Below, piece after piece: positions 60,700 to 64,000 of a stretch of DNA of 64,000 nt; position 1 is the first letter of the stretch, and each line of letters starts with the position of its first letter. The DNA lies in the NCBI RefSeq assembly GCF_900637975.1, contig NZ_LR134477.1, positions 124,001 to 188,000 of the forward strand, given 5' to 3'. The notes under the pieces were generated by a model. That model was not told the DNA's origin. It saw only the letters and a list, made by a program, of their open reading frames with translations, and did no database searches. The translations under genes and the position numbers were made by a program. This stretch comes from Actinomyces viscosus. Its GTDB lineage: Bacteria > Actinomycetota > Actinomycetes > Actinomycetales > Actinomycetaceae.

Positions 60700-62439
60700 T
60701 CAGGCGGCGATCCCCAGTACACCACGCAGGTCTGCCTTGATGGCCTCCAGACGCTCGGCGGCCGCCTCGCGCACCTCGGCCACCGAGGCGTCACCCACCG
60801 GCAGGATCACCTCGCAGTAGCACTTGAGCTTGGGCTCGGTCCCCGAGGGGCGCACGACGACGCGGTCGTCCGAGGCCGTCACCCACACCAGCCCGTTCGT
60901 GGGGGGCAGCGTGCCGCCGTTGCCGTCCGAGACGCCGTCGAGCAGGTCCACCGTCGTGGTGACCGGGGAACCGGCGAGCTTGGCCGGGGCCCCGCCCGAA
61001 CGCAGGCGCTCCATGGTCTCGGTGATGATGCCGAGGTCCTCGACCCGCATGCTCAGCGGGCTCGTGGCGTGCAGGCCGTGCTCACGGGCCAACCGGTCGA
61101 GCAGGTCCTGCAGCGTCCGCCCCTGCTGCTTGAGCACGGAGGTCAGCACCGCCAACCTCACCGAGGCGGAGATGCCGTCCTTGTCCCGCACCGCGGCAGG
61201 ATCCACGCAGTAGCCCAGCGCCTCCTCATAACCGAAGACCAGGCCCGGTTCCCGGCTGATCCACTTGAACCCCGTCAGGGTGCGGCGGAACCCCAGCCCG
61301 TGGGACTGGGCGATCCGGCGCAGCAACCGCGAGGAGACCACGGAGCAGGCCAGGACCCCGTTGCCGGCGAACGCAGCCAGCTCGGCGGCCTGCTCGCCCA
61401 GGAGCGCGCCGACCTCGTCTCCGGTCAGCTGGCGCCAGCCGCCGGGAGCGTCCTCGTCCGGGACGGCGGCCGAGCAGCGGTCGGCATCGGGGTCGTTGGC
61501 GATCACCAGATCCGCGTCCACCTCCCGGGCCTTGTCCAGCGCCAGGTCCAGGGCCCCGGGCTCCTCCGGGTTGGGGAAGGCGACCGTCGGGAAGTCGGGA
61601 TCGGGTTCGAACTGCTCAGCCACTTCGACGACGTCGGTGAACCCGACCCGGGCAAGCACCTCACGGCAGGTGGCCCCACCCACGCCGTGCATCGCCGTCA
61701 GCACGATCCTCACCGGGGCGGGGGCCTTCATCCGGGCCGCCTGAGCGGCCCGCTCGACATACTCCTCACGAATAGCCGGGTCGATCGTCTCCCACCCCGA
61801 CTGCGGGCGGGGCACGGACTCGACCGGACCGACGGCGTCGATCGCCGCCGCGATCTGAGTGTCGTAGGGAGGAACGATCTGGGCTCCCTGACCCGAGTCG
61901 GTCACGGCCCGTCCGCCCAGGTAGACCTTGTAGCCATTGTCCTGCGGCGGGTTGTGCGAGGCGGTCACCATGACCCCGGCGTCGGCCTCCAGGTGCCGCA
62001 GCGCGAAGGCGAGGACCGGGGTGGGGCAGGGCGACTCGAAGAGAATCGCTCGCCCGCCCGCGCCCGTGACCACCGCGGCCGTATCGCGGGCGAACTGCTC
62101 GGAGTTGTGACGGGCGTCGTAACCGATGACGACGCTGAAACCCTCGCCGAGACGGTCCTTGAGGTAAGCGGACAGACCCGCAGCAGCCCGAATGACGACG
62201 ACCCGGTTCATCCGGTTGGGGCCGCCGCCCAGGCGGCCGCGCAAACCGGCTGTACCGAAGACGAGCGTGCCGCTGAAGGCGTCACCGAGGGTCGCCCGCG
62301 CTGACTCGGCCCGCTCGCCCTCAGAACGAGCGGCAGCCAGGAGATCAGTGAGCTCGGCGCGGGTGACAGGATCCGGATCATCCTGGATCCAGGCGTTCAC
62401 GGCAGCGTCGTCGTATACGTCTACGGGGCCTCGGGTCAT
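60700..62439 (-). CDS. Phosphoglucomutase/phosphomannomutase (phosphohexomutase)
   Basis: This 579-residue alpha-D-phosphohexomutase interconverts hexose-1- and 6-phosphates. Motifs: FGTAGLRGRLGGGPNRMN, phosphoserine loop TASHNPPQDNGYKVY, metal loop DPDADRC, sugar loop GYEEALGY and phosphate loop VRPSGTEPKLK. It may supply mannose-1-phosphate for manC or glucose-1-phosphate for glycogen; sequence does not decide. TACCGT (62452-62447) is seven bases before ATG 62439, suggesting a leaderless message; the longer frame to 62547 lacks homology. Confidence 0.93.
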   Translation of the reverse strand: MTRGPVDVYDDAAVNAWIQDDPDPVTRAELTDLLAAARSEGERAESARATLGDAFSGTLVFGTAGLRGRLGGGPNRMNRVVVIRAAAGLSAYLKDRLGEGFSVVIGYDARHNSEQFARDTAAVVTGAGGRAILFESPCPTPVLAFALRHLEADAGVMVTASHNPPQDNGYKVYLGGRAVTDSGQGAQIVPPYDTQIAAAIDAVGPVESVPRPQSGWETIDPAIREEYVERAAQAARMKAPAPVRIVLTAMHGVGGATCREVLARVGFTDVVEVAEQFEPDPDFPTVAFPNPEEPGALDLALDKAREVDADLVIANDPDADRCSAAVPDEDAPGGWRQLTGDEVGALLGEQAAELAAFAGNGVLACSVVSSRLLRRIAQSHGLGFRRTLTGFKWISREPGLVFGYEEALGYCVDPAAVRDKDGISASVRLAVLTSVLKQQGRTLQDLLDRLAREHGLHATSPLSMRVEDLGIITETMERLRSGGAPAKLAGSPVTTTVDLLDGVSDGNGGTLPPTNGLVWVTASDDRVVVRPSGTEPKLKCYCEVILPVGDASVAEVREAAAERLEAIKADLRGVLGIAA

Positions 62440-62722
62440 ATCTGTGACGGTACCGCGACAAAAGTGCTGAAAGCGCTCACAATGACTCTCCTCACGGGTG
62501 TTTCCAGACACAAGGAGAATCCGGTCGGGCTCGTTTCCAGGCCACACGTTGAATTAGGCGAATTGAATTGAAGATCAAATATTTATCGAGACTCTCACGA
62601 GGTGTGAGATGTCTGATGCTCGGTCAGTGGACCGAAGGCGGAGAGAAAGGCGAAAGGAGGAGGGAGGACCGCCGAGCCGTCTTCGTCTCCACCGGCTCCA
62701 GCAGCTCCAGTAGCCTCGGACC
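62440..62722. other. Divergent promoter region pgm / dapE
   Basis: No gene. It contains an AT-rich tract (about 62545-62595) unusual for this genome. TANNNT elements for both genes sit at its two ends. Confidence 0.5.
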
Positions 62723-63997
62723 ATGACCTCCGCGACGACGTCCTCGACCTCACCGGAACCCACCCCGATTCATCCCGCTACGGTCACCCTGCCCCCGCTG
62801 ACGGGGCCGGGCGCCGCGAGCCCCGCCGAGCTGACCCTGGCCCTGGTGGGCATCCGCAGCGTCTCGGGCGCCGAGGCCCCGTTGGCCGACGCCGTCGAGG
62901 CCGCCCTGGGCGGGCTGGAGCACCTGGAGGTCCTGCGCCACGGCAACACCGTCGTCGCCCGCACCCACCTGGGCCGCCCTGAGCGGGTCGTCATCGCCGG
63001 CCACCTCGACACGGTCCCCGTCTCCCTGCACACCGACAACGTTCCCGGGCGCCTTGAGCACCGCGAGGGGGCCGAGGTCATCTGGGGACGTGGCAGCGTG
63101 GACATGAAGGGCGGGGTGGCCGCCGCCCTCCACCTGGCCGCCACCCTGAGCGCGCCGCGCCGCGACGTCACCTGGGTCTTCTACGACAACGAGGAGGTCA
63201 CCAGCGACCTCAACGGCCTGGGCCTGACTCTCCAGGCCCACCCCGACTGGCTGGAGGCCGACTTCGCCGTCCTGGGCGAGCCCACCGGCGCCCAGATCGA
63301 GGGCGGCTGCAACGGCACCCTGCGCGTCTACCTCACCGTCCACGGCACCGCCGCCCACTCCGGGCGCGCCTGGCGCGGCGTCAACGCCGTCCACGCCGCC
63401 GCCCCCATCATCGATCGCGCCGCGGGGGCTCCGGTGCGCGAGGTCGAGGTCGAGGGGCTGACCTACCGGGAGAGCTTCTCAGTGGTGACCATCGAGGCCG
63501 GCGTCGCCACCAACACGGTCCCGGACCGCTGCCGCATCGGCGTCAACTACCGCTTCGCCCCCGACCTGAGTGCCGAGCAGGCTCTTGCCCGTGCCCTGCG
63601 CATCCTGGCCGGGCTGCCCGTCGACGGGGCCGGTGGGGCCGGCGGCGCTGACGGCCCAGACAGCGCAGGCGTCTCGGACAGTGCAGACGACACCGAGCTT
63701 CCCGTCATCACCGCGGGCACCGGGCGGGTCGACGTCGTCGTCGACGACCTCTCGCCGGCGGCCCGCCCCGGCCTGGACTCGCCGCTGGCCGCCGAGCTCG
63801 TCGCCGCCGTGCGCGCCCGTGGGGGAGGGGTCGGTCCCAAGTACGGGTGGACCGACGTCGCCCGCTTCTCCGCGGTCGGGGTCCCCGCGGTCAACCTCGG
63901 GCCCGGAGACCCGATGCTCTGCCACACCGACGACGAGCACTGCCCGGTCGAGCAGATCGACGCCGTCACCTCCGTCCTGCGCGACTGGCTGGCCTGA
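62723..63997 (+). CDS. dapE: Succinyl-diaminopimelate desuccinylase
   Basis: DapE frees LL-diaminopimelate for lysine and peptidoglycan synthesis. The 424-residue M20 metallopeptidase has AGHLDTVPV (metal His and Asp), GRGSVDMKGG, FYDNEEV (catalytic Glu and metal Glu), EPTGAQIEGGCNGTLRV, AHSGRAWRGVNAVH and the late metal His near LCHTDDEHC. An Ala/Gly/Ser/Asp-rich insert (about 305-330) is extra. TAGCCT (62711-62716) lies six bases before ATG, suggesting a leaderless message. The gene ends three bases before the window edge. Confidence 0.93.
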   Translation: MTSATTSSTSPEPTPIHPATVTLPPLTGPGAASPAELTLALVGIRSVSGAEAPLADAVEAALGGLEHLEVLRHGNTVVARTHLGRPERVVIAGHLDTVPVSLHTDNVPGRLEHREGAEVIWGRGSVDMKGGVAAALHLAATLSAPRRDVTWVFYDNEEVTSDLNGLGLTLQAHPDWLEADFAVLGEPTGAQIEGGCNGTLRVYLTVHGTAAHSGRAWRGVNAVHAAAPIIDRAAGAPVREVEVEGLTYRESFSVVTIEAGVATNTVPDRCRIGVNYRFAPDLSAEQALARALRILAGLPVDGAGGAGGADGPDSAGVSDSADDTELPVITAGTGRVDVVVDDLSPAARPGLDSPLAAELVAAVRARGGGVGPKYGWTDVARFSAVGVPAVNLGPGDPMLCHTDDEHCPVEQIDAVTSVLRDWLA

Positions 63998-64000
63998 AGA

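Overview
The window is high-GC DNA (roughly 70% in coding regions) from an actinomycete, most probably an oral Actinomyces of the naeslundii/oris/viscosus group. Supporting clues are a ureABCEFGD urease cluster, a levansucrase beside a levanase-like GH32 gene, an LPXTG wall-anchored protein, NucS next to the ATP synthase genes, and a ZTP riboswitch in front of glyA. No rRNA or tRNA gene was seen.

Layout. 1-8428: F1Fo ATP synthase (atpI-like, atpBEFHAGDC) plus a DUF2550 membrane protein. 8429-9253: a dispersed 20-bp-period repeat and the C-terminal relic of a short-chain dehydrogenase. 9254-13203: nucS, a winged-helix (HTH_42/AlkZ-like) protein, nagA and a DinB-fold enzyme. 13204-14326: a gene-free stretch packed with inverted repeats and a two-copy CRISPR-like repeat. 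14327-15912: two exported proteins of lower GC. 16491-23477: purU, a urea transporter and urease, all on the minus strand. 23765-26291: a zinc-starvation module of five zinc-free ribosomal protein paralogues divergent from a COG0523/Mrf-like gene, with a Zur-like palindrome between. 26345-28704: ZTP riboswitch, glyA and folD. 28747-33993: GH32, GH68 and a surface protein. 34111-43182: small membrane protein, acylphosphatase, exonuclease III, a MacAB-like exporter, galK with a DeoR regulator, a 2H phosphoesterase and a YihY protein. 43217-44321: a PIN/HTH toxin-antitoxin pair. 44453-54647: manC, then a nucleoside ABC importer with cytidine deaminase, pyrimidine phosphorylase, a C39-like protein and deoC. 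54745-58649: a metal ABC importer behind a perfect 20-bp operator-like palindrome. 58650-63997: a second copy of the dispersed repeat, DUF6157, an AraC regulator, a phosphohexomutase and dapE.

How the genes work together. The nucleoside block imports nucleosides, deaminates cytidine, phosphorolyses pyrimidine nucleosides and cleaves deoxyribose-5-phosphate. Urease with its transporter provides ammonia and acid resistance. glyA, folD and purU control one-carbon units. The zinc module fits exchange of zinc-binding ribosomal proteins together with ribosome hibernation.

A window-wide regulatory pattern stands out. Ten genes have TANNNT exactly 6 or 7 nt before an ATG/GTG (nucS, dinB-like, purU, GH32, xth, manC, metal SBP, DUF6157, pgm, dapE), which suggests leaderless transcripts. 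In contrast, atpB appears to start at a CTG codon.
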